A DNA stretch of 64,000 nucleotides from assembly GCF_014931605.1 (NCBI RefSeq), contig NZ_CP053382.1, positions 2,666,001-2,730,000 on the forward strand, in the 5' to 3' direction. Within the stretch, counting starts at the first letter, position 1; each line of letters opens with the position of its first letter. The notes under the pieces are model-generated. The model was not told where the DNA came from and ran no database searches. It saw only the letters and a list, made by a program, of their open reading frames with translations. Source of the stretch: Halomonas sp. MCCC 1A13316. Its GTDB lineage: Bacteria > Pseudomonadota > Gammaproteobacteria > Pseudomonadales > Halomonadaceae. This document shows, one piece after another, positions 54,455 through 64,000 of the stretch. The position numbers and the translations under genes are program-made.

Positions 54455-55159
54455 TCAGTTGGCGTCGATGGCGCCCTCGACTTCCGTCTCACTCTCGGCA
54501 GTTCCCCTGATACGATCACGGTTATCTTCGATCCGATCCTGGGCAGGCTCAGCGGTTCGCTCCATCGCGCGATCCAACCCTGGGGCTTTCGTACGGCTGT
54601 CGGCGTTGGCCTCAGTTTCAACGCCCGCCTCCAGCTCTGATTCCTCGCCGAACTCCTCCGTGGACTCTGCCTCCACATCGCTCTCGACGTCAGGATCACT
54701 ATCTAGGCTACCTTCGGTATCGGCATCTCCATCGAGACCACTTTCGGTATCGCCGTCGGTGTCGACGTCAAGACTGCCTTCGGCTTCGCCATCCAGGCCA
54801 CCATCGGCACTGCCATCGACATCGCCTTCGGCTCCTCCATCCAGGCCACCATCGGCACTGCCACCGACATCGCCTTCGGCTCCTCCATCGAGGCCACCAT
54901 CGGCACTGCCACCGACATCGCCTTCGGCTCCTCCATCAAGGCCACCATCAGCACTACCGCCGACACTGCCCTCGGCACCTCCATCCAGGCCACCACCGGC
55001 TTCGCCGGCCTGGGCCAGCAGCATGGTAGAAGACTCACTGGTCACACCTACCGCATGAAAGTTGCCGCTCTGCTGCCCTTCGGGCTCGGCATGAGCGGTC
55101 GCGCCGGCCAGACCGGCAAAAATCAGAGCTATACTGGCAGTCAGTGTCTTGAGCTTCAT
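54455..55159 (-). CDS. Acidic repeat-containing exported protein
   Basis: This is a 234-residue protein with a clear signal peptide (MKLKTLTASIALIFAGLAGATAHA, 1-24) after AAGGAGG. Residues of about 55-120 hold four near-identical 16-residue repeats of the type GGLDGGAEGDVGGSAD plus a degenerate fifth, then a longer Asp/Glu/Ser-rich acidic tract. The C-terminus (AMERTAEPAQDRIEDNRDRIRGTAE) is mixed charge. I do not recognise the family. Its composition suits a halophile secreted or periplasmic protein, and Asp-rich repeats could bind divalent cations; both are inference. Confidence 0.75.
   Translation of the reverse strand: MKLKTLTASIALIFAGLAGATAHAEPEGQQSGNFHAVGVTSESSTMLLAQAGEAGGGLDGGAEGSVGGSADGGLDGGAEGDVGGSADGGLDGGAEGDVGGSADGGLDGGAEGDVDGSADGGLDGEAEGSLDVDTDGDTESGLDGDADTEGSLDSDPDVESDVEAESTEEFGEESELEAGVETEANADSRTKAPGLDRAMERTAEPAQDRIEDNRDRIRGTAESETEVEGAIDAN
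54770..54995. repeat. Tandem 48-bp coding repeats
   Basis: Four 48-bp units with few differences, plus a degenerate one, lie within the acidic exported protein gene. The in-frame length means copy number can vary without breaking the protein. Confidence 0.8.
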
Positions 55160-55526
55160 AGCGCCTCCTTGGCCCATTTCCTTGGGCTATTCCGGTGAGA
55201 CTCCTCATGAGCGGCTCATCAGCGATACCGCTCGTCACTCACCTGCGAGAGGTATGCCACGAGAGAAAAACTGACTGGAAAATATGCAGTTATAAGAGAA
55301 CGCTGTTTTATTAATAGCGCTTACCACTCACCTTCACGCCATTAACTGTCGCAACGAAGCAACAGAAACCGGAGAAAAATCGGAGAGAAATCGCGCAGAA
55401 TGACGATTTGAGGAGGAATAACCCTGTCTGCTTTCCACGACACGGATATGCGGGAAACAAGTACAAGGAGGACAAGCGGAGGGAATACAGCGGCTCCCAG
55501 CAAGGAAGCCGCTGCCGGAGAGTTAC
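55160..55526. other. 367-bp intergenic region, A+T-rich in its centre
   Basis: This gap lies between the acidic repeat protein (start at 55159) and the 3' end of the Spy/CpxP-like gene. The stretch around 55260-55340 is notably A+T-rich and probably holds the promoter of the acidic protein, but no consensus could be fixed. An 8-bp inverted repeat (CAGCGGCT/AGCCGCTG, 55489-55515) lies just past the Spy/CpxP-like stop codon and may end that transcript. No ORF of merit was seen. Confidence 0.45.
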
Positions 55527-55997
55527 TTATTGGGTTGGCTGGGCCGGCTGCCCCTCTTGCTGCTGCATCTGATTCTGAAGATCTTGCATCTGTTGCTGCT
55601 GCTGAGCGATCGCATCATCCAACTGCTGACGCTGCTCCTCAGTGAATACCGATTCGATGCGTGACTGGAGCAATACCGTCTCGGCCGTGATCTCACCGGT
55701 CAGATCACCCAGCCGTGAGGCATCCTCACGAATGAGGTCTTCATCGTAATCGGGCCCGACATAATCGCCGAGGCGCGCCTGGAGCGCCTGTGCCTCCTGC
55801 TCCTTGGGTGCCAGCTGACTCTCAGCCTCGTCCAGCAGGCTACGAATCTCCTGCTGCTGGTTCTCGTCCAGATCGAGCAACTGATCGAGTTGATCCACCT
55901 GATCCCCCTGAGGCGGTGCCTGCATCTGCTGTGCCGATGCTACGCCGACGATTCCCAGGGTAAGTGTGATCGTTGCCAGAAACTTGGTGAGCTTCAT
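55527..55997 (-). CDS. Spy/CpxP-like periplasmic protein
   Basis: This is a 156-residue exported protein with a signal peptide of about 22 residues (ending GVASAQ). The helical body contains LDLDENQQQEIRSLLDEAES and an LTxxQ-like motif, FTEEQRQQLDDAI, as in the Spy/CpxP/Zra family of envelope-stress chaperones. The C-terminus is a Gln-rich run. In relatives such genes respond to misfolded envelope proteins; no regulator site was identified here. Confidence 0.75.
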   Translation of the reverse strand: MKLTKFLATITLTLGIVGVASAQQMQAPPQGDQVDQLDQLLDLDENQQQEIRSLLDEAESQLAPKEQEAQALQARLGDYVGPDYDEDLIREDASRLGDLTGEITAETVLLQSRIESVFTEEQRQQLDDAIAQQQQQMQDLQNQMQQQEGQPAQPTQ

Positions 55998-56080
55998 TAC
56001 TTACTCCATTCCATCAGAGTTGCTTTCATGGCCCGAACCGGTCGAGCCACTACGTCCTAACCCTGACAGCGGAACAAGCG

Positions 56081-57460
56081 TCAGGTTCGCTCACGAGGCA
56101 AAAGTTTCGACTCGGTGTCGGCATCAGCTCCACTTCGTGCCAGCATGCGGCGCATCAGTTGCCAAGCGGCCATCCCAGCCAGCAGGTTGCCAAAAGCCGC
56201 CCCCATGGCGAGCCCCGGCAAGCCACCAAGCACAGCACCCAACCAGAGAAACGGGAGATAGCACAGGAACAGCCTCGCCGTGGACATCAGCATGGCATGT
56301 AGCGGCCAACCCAACGCATTGCCAGCGGAGACCACCAGCATACAGACACCAAGAGCGGCATAACTCGGCAGCAAGAAACGGATCAGCAGCGTCAAGTCGT
56401 CTCGCACGTCAGGACTGCCCGCCAGCAGATGAGAAGCCCATGGGGCGAGCAGAGCCAATACCAGGCCCAAGGTGAGTTGCCATCCCACCACGATCCTCAA
56501 TGCCAGCCGCACCAGTTGCCGGACCTGCGCCCAGTCGCCAGCGCCGTAGCAACGCCCCAGCCATGGCGGCAGCGACATGGTCATGGCCAGTACCACCACC
56601 AGAGTCAGCGTTTCAAGCCGGCTCGCAAGTCCCCATGCGGCCACGCTTGATTCCCCCAATTTCGCCACCACCGAGATGGCAAGCATTGACGCCAACGGCG
56701 GCATCAACTGGCTGACCATGGCCGGTCCGGCAATACCGACAAAGGGACGTGCCGAGCCAGCCAGCTCCCGCCTGAGCCCCTCACGCGCCAGCCAATCATT
56801 TTGTCCCAGCCGTTTGGCAACCAGCAGCAGCCCGCAGCCAAAGGCAATAACCGTGGCCCAGGCTGCCCCGGGGAGACCAAGCCCCGCCCAGGGCCCCACA
56901 CCGAAAATAAAAAGCGGATCAAGCAGCAGGTTGAACAAGCTGGTAATCACCATGATCTTGCCGGGTAGCCGCGTATCGCCATGGGCACGAAACAGGCTAT
57001 AGACGAAGTAGAGAACTGCCCCCAGCCAGGCTGCCAGCAACTGAGGCGTCCAATAATCGCGGATCAGCTCGCGCGTTGCCTCGTCGGCACCCAGGCGGGA
57101 GAAAATTGCCGTCTGGGTCCACCACAGCACGAACGCTAGCAGAGCGAGGGTCACACTACCGACCATCAGAACCAGCGAGCCAAGACGCCGCGCCCTGGCT
57201 GTCTCACCGGCGCCCAAGGCGCGCGAGATCAGTGCTGCGATGGCGATGCCAAGCCCGACCTGAACGCCGATGATGAGGAAGGTCAGCGGAAAGGTGAACG
57301 ACTGCGCCGCCAACGGCGCAGTACCCAGGCGAGCGACGAAGGCACTGTCCACCAGTTGGAAGCCGAGCAGCGCCAACACCCCGATGGCCATCGGCCAAGT
57401 CTGCCGCCAGAGCGTCAGCCCCAGAGAGACGTCAACTGAACGAGAAGGATGCGATATCAC
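56081..57460 (-). CDS. MATE family efflux transporter
   Basis: This is a 459-residue membrane protein with about 12 helices in two repeats, as in MATE (NorM/DinF) cation-drug antiporters. The features are QTWPMAIGVLALLGFQLVDSAFVARLG at the N-terminus, GLGIAIAALISRALGAGE, and the DPLFIFGVGPWAGLGLPGAAWATVI loop. Substrates are unknown. It lies between the Spy/CpxP-like gene and the solo PAS gene, all on the minus strand but separately spaced. Confidence 0.92.
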   Translation of the reverse strand: MISHPSRSVDVSLGLTLWRQTWPMAIGVLALLGFQLVDSAFVARLGTAPLAAQSFTFPLTFLIIGVQVGLGIAIAALISRALGAGETARARRLGSLVLMVGSVTLALLAFVLWWTQTAIFSRLGADEATRELIRDYWTPQLLAAWLGAVLYFVYSLFRAHGDTRLPGKIMVITSLFNLLLDPLFIFGVGPWAGLGLPGAAWATVIAFGCGLLLVAKRLGQNDWLAREGLRRELAGSARPFVGIAGPAMVSQLMPPLASMLAISVVAKLGESSVAAWGLASRLETLTLVVVLAMTMSLPPWLGRCYGAGDWAQVRQLVRLALRIVVGWQLTLGLVLALLAPWASHLLAGSPDVRDDLTLLIRFLLPSYAALGVCMLVVSAGNALGWPLHAMLMSTARLFLCYLPFLWLGAVLGGLPGLAMGAAFGNLLAGMAAWQLMRRMLARSGADADTESKLLPRERT

Positions 57461-57510
57461 TACAGTAGTGTCTCCAGTACCTTATCGAGGGAGCGAAGCG
57501 CAAACGAGGT

Positions 57511-57963
57511 TTACTGTTCGGCCTCGATGGTATCGAGACGAACGTCGACACAAAACATGACGGGATCTTTGGTGAACTCGTCGAGCATCACATGGTAGGA
57601 ATAGACCGGTACCGGATGCCCTCGCCATTCTTGCAGTACCAGGCGCCCCGGCGGTATTACTTTCCCTACGCGTAGCCATGCGGTGTGATCTTGTATCACC
57701 TGCGCTTGCATGGTCTCGGGAATGATGAGTTCTTCGAGATAGCGACCAGCGGCCTCTTCGGCCTGATAACCGTACAGTCGAGTACTCTCCGCATTCCAGT
57801 AGATGACTCGTCGGTTGCGATCATAGCCTTGTACTGCAACGTTAGGCAGACTTTCCAGCAGCACCCTGAAACGTGAATCAGCTTGGCAATTCTTGCTACC
57901 TGAGTGTGAGCGGAGCCGAAACGTTTGCAACAGGCAACGGATACATCTGAGAAAGTAGCCCAC
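57511..57963 (-). CDS. Stand-alone PAS domain protein
   Basis: This is a 150-residue protein consisting of a short Arg/Cys-containing leader and a single PAS fold (about 30-145, VLLESLPNVAVQGYDRNRRVIYWNAESTRLYGYQAEEAAG). The GTG start is supported by GGAG 7 bases upstream. No output domain follows and the frame ends cleanly, so it is either a diffusible sensor partner or the remnant of a larger sensor. The PAS resembles those found before GGDEF and kinase modules. Confidence 0.7.
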   Translation of the reverse strand: MGYFLRCIRCLLQTFRLRSHSGSKNCQADSRFRVLLESLPNVAVQGYDRNRRVIYWNAESTRLYGYQAEEAAGRYLEELIIPETMQAQVIQDHTAWLRVGKVIPPGRLVLQEWRGHPVPVYSYHVMLDEFTKDPVMFCVDVRLDTIEAEQ

Positions 57964-58041
57964 CTGCAGACTCCATGACCGAGTTAGGCCTGCATGGTAC
58001 TAGAAAACGGCGACAACCCCGCTACGGCTTGCTTAAAGGTC

Positions 58042-58064
58042 AACCCTCGGCCGCGCCGAGGGTT
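58042..58064 (-). terminator. Terminator of the yceI transcript
   Basis: AACCCTCGGC, a 3-base loop and GCCGAGGGTT form a perfect 10-bp stem 22 bp past the YceI stop codon; GACCTTTAAG follows on the minus strand. Confidence 0.65.
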
Positions 58065-58086
58065 TCATCGTGCAACCAGCGCTTGG

Positions 58087-58671
58087 CTACTGACGCACAC
58101 CCTCGAAGGTGACGTAGAGTTCGAGTTCATGCATCGCTTCGGGGAACTCGCTCATGTCGATACCGAAGTCGGCCAGCGTCAGCATGGTGCTGCCCTCGAA
58201 GCCGGCGCGATAGCCGCCCCAGGGATCCTCACCTTCCCCCATCAGGGTCACCGGCATCTCGATCTCGCGGGTCTCGCCGTGCAAGGTCAGGTCACCGGTC
58301 AACACGCCTTCCTCGTCGCCGTTGGGCGTGAAGCCGGTGGAGACGAAGGTGGCAGTGGGATACTCGTCGGCATCCAGGAAGTCGCTGCTGAGAAAATGCT
58401 TGTCACGCTCGGCATGGTTGGTATTTAGACTTCCCACCTGTACTTCCATCTCTACGCTGGATGCCTCGAGGTCCTCAGGGTCGTAGTGGAAACGACCTTC
58501 GAATTCCTCGAAGTTGCCGAGAATGTAGGAATAGCCGAGATGGTTGATCTTGAACTGGATGAAGGCGTGCTGGCCTTCGGTGTCCACCACGTAGTCGTCG
58601 GCCAGGGCCAGACCGGTGGCGGCCAGGGAAACGGCGCCTAAGGCAGTAGCGAGTGCGGCTTTCTTGAACAT
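58087..58671 (-). CDS. YceI family periplasmic protein
   Basis: This is a 194-residue exported lipocalin-like protein starting at 58671 after AAGGAGA. The signal peptide ends at about residue 24 (GLALA). The YceI core has YVVDTEGQHAFIQFKINHLGYSYILGNFEEFEGRFHYDPE, SVEMEVQVGSLNTNHAERDKHFLSSDFLDADEYPTATFVST and LTLADFGIDMSE. The family binds isoprenoid-type lipids. It follows the cytochrome b561 gene, a very common pairing, suggesting a shared envelope redox or quinone function. Confidence 0.93.
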   Translation of the reverse strand: MFKKAALATALGAVSLAATGLALADDYVVDTEGQHAFIQFKINHLGYSYILGNFEEFEGRFHYDPEDLEASSVEMEVQVGSLNTNHAERDKHFLSSDFLDADEYPTATFVSTGFTPNGDEEGVLTGDLTLHGETREIEMPVTLMGEGEDPWGGYRAGFEGSTMLTLADFGIDMSEFPEAMHELELYVTFEGVRQ

Positions 58672-58709
58672 GAGTCTCTCCTTGGTGGTAGCGCTCATAG
58701 CGCTGGCGT

Positions 58710-59264
58710 TCAACGGCGACGCGTACGTGCCGGGTTCAGCATACGGGTAAGGGTATCGTGGCGATCGAGAATATGATGCTTCAGCGCCGCCAGAGTATGC
58801 CCTGCTGCCAGTAGTAACAGCGCCACGGCGCTATACCAGTGGATCTCGCCGGCAATGCCGGCCTGGTCGGGCAGGTTGCTGAAGAACGCGGGCACCTCGA
58901 ACCAGTCGAAGACGCCGATGCCACGCCCTTTGGCGGTGGAGATCAGGTAGCCGCTAACCATTACCGTGAGCAGCAGCACATAGAGGGCGATATGACCCAA
59001 GTGCGCTGCGACACGCTCCATGCGGCTACCGTGAGCGACGGGCGTCGGCTGGAACAGGCGCCAGAGGACGCGCAGCAGCGTGGCGAACAATAGCAGCATA
59101 CCAATGGAGCGGTGCCACCATGGAGCGAGGTTGTACCAGGCGTCGTAATAGCTCAGGTCCGTCATCCACCAGCCGAGAATGAACAAGCCAACGATCACCA
59201 CGGCACTGGCCCAGTGAAGGGTTATGCTGACCAGGCCCCAGCCTGAGCGAGTGTTGCGCCACAT
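58710..59264 (-). CDS. Cytochrome b561 family protein
   Basis: This is a four-helix di-haem membrane protein of 184 residues. ATG 59264 is chosen because GGAG lies 8 bases upstream; an ATG nine codons earlier lacks one. Candidate haem ligands are the His residues in SITLHWASA, WWHRSIGMLL, GHIALYVLLL and AAGHTLAALKHH. It likely moves electrons between quinones and periplasmic partners. It is directly upstream of yceI, 38 bp apart. Confidence 0.92.
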   Translation of the reverse strand: MWRNTRSGWGLVSITLHWASAVVIVGLFILGWWMTDLSYYDAWYNLAPWWHRSIGMLLLFATLLRVLWRLFQPTPVAHGSRMERVAAHLGHIALYVLLLTVMVSGYLISTAKGRGIGVFDWFEVPAFFSNLPDQAGIAGEIHWYSAVALLLLAAGHTLAALKHHILDRHDTLTRMLNPARTRRR

Positions 59265-59409
59265 CTCGTCGCTCCCGTTGAGCTTCGTCATCGATGGGTG
59301 GCAGCATACCGTAACGAATGCTCAGGATGCGCTGAAAAAACCGAACGTTACGTTCGTAAAAATTCCCTGTTCCGCATCCGAACATGCATCACTCAGCATT
59401 CCGGACAGG

Positions 59410-60606
59410 TCAAATCAGCGCATCGAGCCCACGTGCGAGATCGACACGTATATCTTCCAGTGCCTCGAGCCCCACCGCGACGCGAACCAGACCTTCGCCG
59501 ATGCCCGCGGCTTGCTTCTGAGCATCGGAAAGACGCCCGTGGGTAGTGGTACCGGGATGGGTGATGGTGGTTTTGACGTCACCCAGGTTGCCGGTGATCG
59601 AGAGCATGCGAGTGGCATCGATGACCGACCATGCCGACTCGCGCCCACCCTTGACCTCGAACCCAAGCACCGCGCCATAACCTTTCTGCTGACGGCTTGC
59701 CAACCCGTGCTGCGGGTGGTCCGGCAGGCCGCTGTAGTGCACCCGCGTCACTGCAGGGTGCCCCTGTAGCCACTCGGCCAAGGCCTGGGCATTCTCGCAG
59801 TGGGCACGCATACGTAGATTGAGCGTCTCCAGCCCCTTGGTGAAGATCCAGGCATTGAATGGGCTCAGGCACGGTCCGCAGGTACGCACCACGCCAAACA
59901 CTTCTTCGAGTTCCTTTTCACGCCCTACCACGGCTCCGCCGACCGCCCGGCCCTGCCCATCCAGGTACTTGGTGGCAGAGTGAATGACCAGATCCGCCCC
60001 CAGCACCAGCGGCTTCTGCAACGCCGGGGTCAGGAAGCAGTTGTCTATGGCAAGCAGCGCACCACTGCGATGGGCGATATCGGCAAGCGCCGCGATATCG
60101 ACTACCTCGGAGAGCGGATTGGAGGGCGTCTCGGCGAACAGCAGACGCGTCCGGTGCGTCATCGCTGCCTCCCAGGCCGCCAGGTCGGCGAGCTCCACAT
60201 AGCGCGTGGTGATGCCCAGCTTGCCGAAATACTTGTCGAACAGGCTGACCGTGGAACCGAACAGCGAACGCGAGGCGACGATCTCGTCACCGGCTTGCAA
60301 CAGGGCGAGTACCGTCGCCAGGATCGCCGCCATGCCGGAACTGGTCGCGACACAGCGCTCCCCTTCTTCGAGCGCTGCCAAGCGACGCTCGAAGGTATGC
60401 ACGGTGGGATTGGTGAAGCGCGAATAGACATTGCCCGGCTCCTCACCCTTGAACTTGCGCGCCGCTTCGGCGGCACTGGCGTAGACGAAGCTCGAGGTGG
60501 GAAAGATCGGCTCGCCATGCTCTTGCTCATGGGTACGCTGATGGCCCGCACGAATCGCCAGGGTTTCCAGTGCCCAACTGTCGTCGGGGGTCATCTCGTC
60601 ATGCAT
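59410..60606 (-). CDS. metZ: O-succinylhomoserine sulfhydrylase
   Basis: MetZ makes homocysteine from O-succinylhomoserine and sulfide. This is a PLP enzyme of the Cys/Met metabolism family with 398 residues from ATG 60606 (GAGG upstream). It has VYSRFTNPTVHTFERRLAALE, SSGMAAILATVLALL, the PLP Lys in VIHSATKYLDGQGR, and SLGG-equivalent SITGNLGDVKTTITHP. The purF-metZ order matches Pseudomonas, where the gene is metZ rather than metB. Confidence 0.93.
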   Translation of the reverse strand: MHDEMTPDDSWALETLAIRAGHQRTHEQEHGEPIFPTSSFVYASAAEAARKFKGEEPGNVYSRFTNPTVHTFERRLAALEEGERCVATSSGMAAILATVLALLQAGDEIVASRSLFGSTVSLFDKYFGKLGITTRYVELADLAAWEAAMTHRTRLLFAETPSNPLSEVVDIAALADIAHRSGALLAIDNCFLTPALQKPLVLGADLVIHSATKYLDGQGRAVGGAVVGREKELEEVFGVVRTCGPCLSPFNAWIFTKGLETLNLRMRAHCENAQALAEWLQGHPAVTRVHYSGLPDHPQHGLASRQQKGYGAVLGFEVKGGRESAWSVIDATRMLSITGNLGDVKTTITHPGTTTHGRLSDAQKQAAGIGEGLVRVAVGLEALEDIRVDLARGLDALI

Positions 60607-60614
60607 GGTGGGCC

Positions 60615-62138
<1,524 letters not shown>

Positions 62139-62194
62139 TCCACCTTACCTCGCTTGCAGGGTGCCGACGGTGGTCGGCAAGAAGAAACCATTGT

Positions 62195-62758
62195 TCACAA
62201 CGCCTCGGCGCCGGGTTCGTTCCGGTCACGACGCTCGGGCAACGGAATGTTCCGCCACCCTTCCGGCGCCTCGGGAACGCGGCCTTCCCAGGCCTCGAGC
62301 TGATTCACGGCCCAGTTGCGCATCTGTTCGAAGGTCGGGCGCAACTCGGCATCCTGCCATGCTTGCAGTTGTGCCAGCGGCGTCAGGCTGATCAGGATGG
62401 TCGCCACCACTAGCACCGCCGCTCCTCGTGCAATGCCGAAACAGGCGCCGGCGACACGATTGAAGAAACCCATGCCGACCCACTCCACGGCGGCATGCAC
62501 CATGCGTATGATGATGCCACAAAGCAGCACCACCCCCAGGATAACCAGCACGAAGGCCAGCACCAACCGGCCGTCGGGGCTGTCGATCAGCCCCGAGAGT
62601 AGATCGGCTACCGGCTCGGCAAGCAGCCGCGCAGCCAACAGTGCGATGATCCAGGCCGCCAGGCCCAGGCCTTCACGTATCAGTCCGCGCATGAAGCCAG
62701 CCAGTGTCGAGATGGCCAGTACGGCGAGAAAGCCCCAATCGATCCAGGTCAGCGTCAT
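62195..62758 (-). CDS. cvpA: Colicin V production family protein CvpA
   Basis: CvpA is a 187-residue inner-membrane protein with four hydrophobic helices. It has the family start LTWIDWGFLAVLAISTLAGFMRGLIREGLGLAAWI. It is found upstream of purF in many gammaproteobacteria. It affects envelope homeostasis in E. coli, and the exact function is unsettled. It lies 56 bp before purF. Confidence 0.94.
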   Translation of the reverse strand: MTLTWIDWGFLAVLAISTLAGFMRGLIREGLGLAAWIIALLAARLLAEPVADLLSGLIDSPDGRLVLAFVLVILGVVLLCGIIIRMVHAAVEWVGMGFFNRVAGACFGIARGAAVLVVATILISLTPLAQLQAWQDAELRPTFEQMRNWAVNQLEAWEGRVPEAPEGWRNIPLPERRDRNEPGAEAL

Positions 62759-62762
62759 CGAC

Positions 62763-63476
62763 TTACTCTCTCACTCTGACCAGCAGACCTTGCAGGTTGA
62801 CCTGTTCCTTCACAGCGCTCATGGCACGCTCACCGGAGTCCGAGGACTCGAAGGGACCCACATAGACCGTGGTCATGTTGTTGTCGCGCTGCCGGCTGTA
62901 GACGGGAAACCCCTTCTCCTGCAGCTGTGACTGGAGGCGTTCGGCATTGCCCGGCTCGCCGAAGCTTCCCACCTGCACGGCCCATTCCCCTTCAGGCGAT
63001 GCGTTCGCCGACGAGCCCTGACGCTCGGGCCCGGAGCTCTGGGCAGGGGATTGGCTGCTCTCCAGGCGCTCGGAAGCGGCCCGGGCCAGGTCGGCAATCG
63101 GATCCTGCCGAGGTGTCTCGGCCGGCGATGAGGCCTGGTTCGCGTCGCTGCCCGCGCCAGCCTGTTGCAGCGCCACGGCCGGCTCCGGCTCGACACGTTC
63201 GGGGTCGCCAGGCTCAGGCTCGACATCAGCCAACGGCGGCTGCGGCTCTACCTGCGCCGGATTCGTCTCGGGCGAACGGATCTGCCCAAGACTCGTCGGC
63301 GGCTGCGGATCGGGTACGTTGCGCCGCTCCACCGGCACCGGTTGCTCGATGGTCAGCATCGGCTGGGGGCGCTCGTCGCGGGGTGCCGGCTCATCGAACA
63401 GCATCGGCACGAAGATCACCGCCAAGGCAATCAGAATGACTGCACCGCTGATTCGTTCGCGCATTCCGTACTTCAT
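62763..63476 (-). CDS. dedD: SPOR domain protein DedD
   Basis: DedD is a bitopic division protein that binds denuded septal peptidoglycan through its SPOR domain. The product used here has 237 residues (MKYGMRERISGAVILIALAVIFVPMLF): an N-terminal membrane helix, a long Pro/Glu/Gln-rich linker, and a C-terminal SPOR domain (about 160-236, EWAVQVGSFGEPGNAERLQSQLQEKGFPVYS). AGGAGG precedes two adjacent ATGs (63479, 63476). The order folC-dedD-cvpA-purF is conserved. Confidence 0.93.
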   Translation of the reverse strand: MKYGMRERISGAVILIALAVIFVPMLFDEPAPRDERPQPMLTIEQPVPVERRNVPDPQPPTSLGQIRSPETNPAQVEPQPPLADVEPEPGDPERVEPEPAVALQQAGAGSDANQASSPAETPRQDPIADLARAASERLESSQSPAQSSGPERQGSSANASPEGEWAVQVGSFGEPGNAERLQSQLQEKGFPVYSRQRDNNMTTVYVGPFESSDSGERAMSAVKEQVNLQGLLVRVRE

Positions 63477-63493
63477 CATCCCTCCTGCCCCGC

Positions 63494-64000
63494 TTATGCC
63501 GCCTGCGCCTGTTTCCATGCCAGTATGGCCGCTACCGTGAAGAAGGAGCCGCATACCAGCACACGATCGTCGGGCGCCAGGCGACCGGACAACCACACCG
63601 CGCCGTCCTCGGGCGTCGGGGCCTGATAAGCCACATGCCCCCCGGCGACCTCGATGCGTCCTGCCAGATCCGCGGCAGCACGTGCCCGGTCACCGGCCAG
63701 GCTCACGGCGACCCAGCCATCCGCGACACCCTCCAGCGCCCCGATGACGCCATCGGCATCCTTGTCGCCCAACATGCCGAGCAGCACCCAGGTACGCCCG
63801 CGGCATGGCTGCTCAGCGAGTCTTCCCGCCAGATAAGCGGCAGCATGTGGGTTGTGGCCTACGTCCAGACACCACTGTCCCAGCCACTGCATGCGGCCGG
63901 GCACCTGCAGCTCGCGCAGGGCCAACCGGCAACTCACTTCGTCGAGCGCCAGACCGGCCGCTTGCAGGGCCTGCAAGGCCGTAGCAGCATTGTCCAGCGG
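63494..64000 (-). CDS. folC: Dihydrofolate/folylpolyglutamate synthase, C-terminal part
   Basis: FolC adds glutamate to dihydropteroate and folates. Only the C-terminal 168 residues are inside the window; the frame is open to the right edge. Recognisable parts are GRMQWLGQWCLDVGHNPHAAAYLA (the ligase C-terminal domain motif with DVGHNP), TWVLLGMLGDKDADGVIGAL and the terminal VLVCGSFFTVAAILAWK. It is upstream of dedD, as in relatives. Confidence 0.94.
   Translation of the reverse strand, partial: PLDNAATALQALQAAGLALDEVSCRLALRELQVPGRMQWLGQWCLDVGHNPHAAAYLAGRLAEQPCRGRTWVLLGMLGDKDADGVIGALEGVADGWVAVSLAGDRARAAADLAGRIEVAGGHVAYQAPTPEDGAVWLSGRLAPDDRVLVCGSFFTVAAILAWKQAQAA

Noticed and set aside
54770-54995. 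CRISPR-like direct repeats
   Set aside because: The repeats are contiguous 48-bp coding units in frame, without unique spacers.
54459-55058. Plus-strand Ser/Pro-rich ORF of 199 codons
   Set aside because: It is the reverse frame of the acidic repeat protein; the minus strand has the signal peptide and ribosome binding site.

Overview
The window is about 60% G+C and comes from a chromosome of a motile gammaproteobacterium. The best fit is the Halomonadaceae (Halomonas-like); this is inferred from gene order and protein style, not from a database search. Supporting layouts are gacA-uvrC-pgsA followed by tRNA-Gly/Cys/Leu, nadB next to sdhE/ygfX, ihfB-lapA-lapB-pyrF, and folC-dedD-cvpA-purF-metZ. 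Genes are densely packed and almost all look intact. No transposase, integrase, phage, plasmid or CRISPR signal was seen.

Positions 1-31.8 kb are a flagellar and chemotaxis region. It holds fliD (cut by the left edge), an amino-acid-type chemoreceptor, a MotB-like protein, a CBS-PAS-GGDEF-EAL protein, flaG, and fliE divergent from one long fliFGHIJKLMNOPQR run. These are followed by the oppositely oriented flgBCDEFGHIJKL run, flgA, and flgM-flgN. FliN carries a frameshift. Sigma-28 (FliA) promoters of the form TAAAGTTN-N11-GCCGATAN can be read directly in front of fliD, the chemoreceptor gene, flaG, flgKL and flgM. These mark the late flagellar genes; the fliF and flgB runs lack them.

Positions 32-36 kb hold two divergent cyclic-di-GMP genes. 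One is a membrane diguanylate cyclase with its own FliA-type promoter. The other is a soluble PAS-GGDEF-EAL protein in which both enzyme domains have lost catalytic residues while the GGDEF inhibitory site remains. Together with the CBS-PAS-GGDEF-EAL protein at 4-6.6 kb and a GGEEF protein at 49.6 kb, they form a c-di-GMP layer around the motility genes.

Positions 36-52 kb hold mainly housekeeping and metabolic genes: an amidase, a short-chain dehydrogenase, tRNA-Ala, gacA, uvrC, pgsA, three tRNAs, nadB, ygfX, sdhE, ihfB, lapA, lapB, pyrF, cfa, the GGEEF protein and an aromatic/aspartate aminotransferase. Positions 52-59 kb hold a Crp/Fnr regulator divergent from an NCS2-type permease, an acidic repeat-rich exported protein, a Spy/CpxP-like periplasmic protein, a MATE transporter, a solo PAS protein, YceI and cytochrome b561. 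The right end is metZ, purF, cvpA, dedD and the 3' part of folC, all on the minus strand.

Items most worth a second look: the fliN frameshift beside a C6 run; the degenerate c-di-GMP receptor-like protein and its FliA-driven neighbour; the 12-bp palindromic repeat inside the 5' end of flgH; the exact amino-acid-binding signature in the chemoreceptor; and the Asp-to-Asn change in the EAL metal site of the CBS protein.
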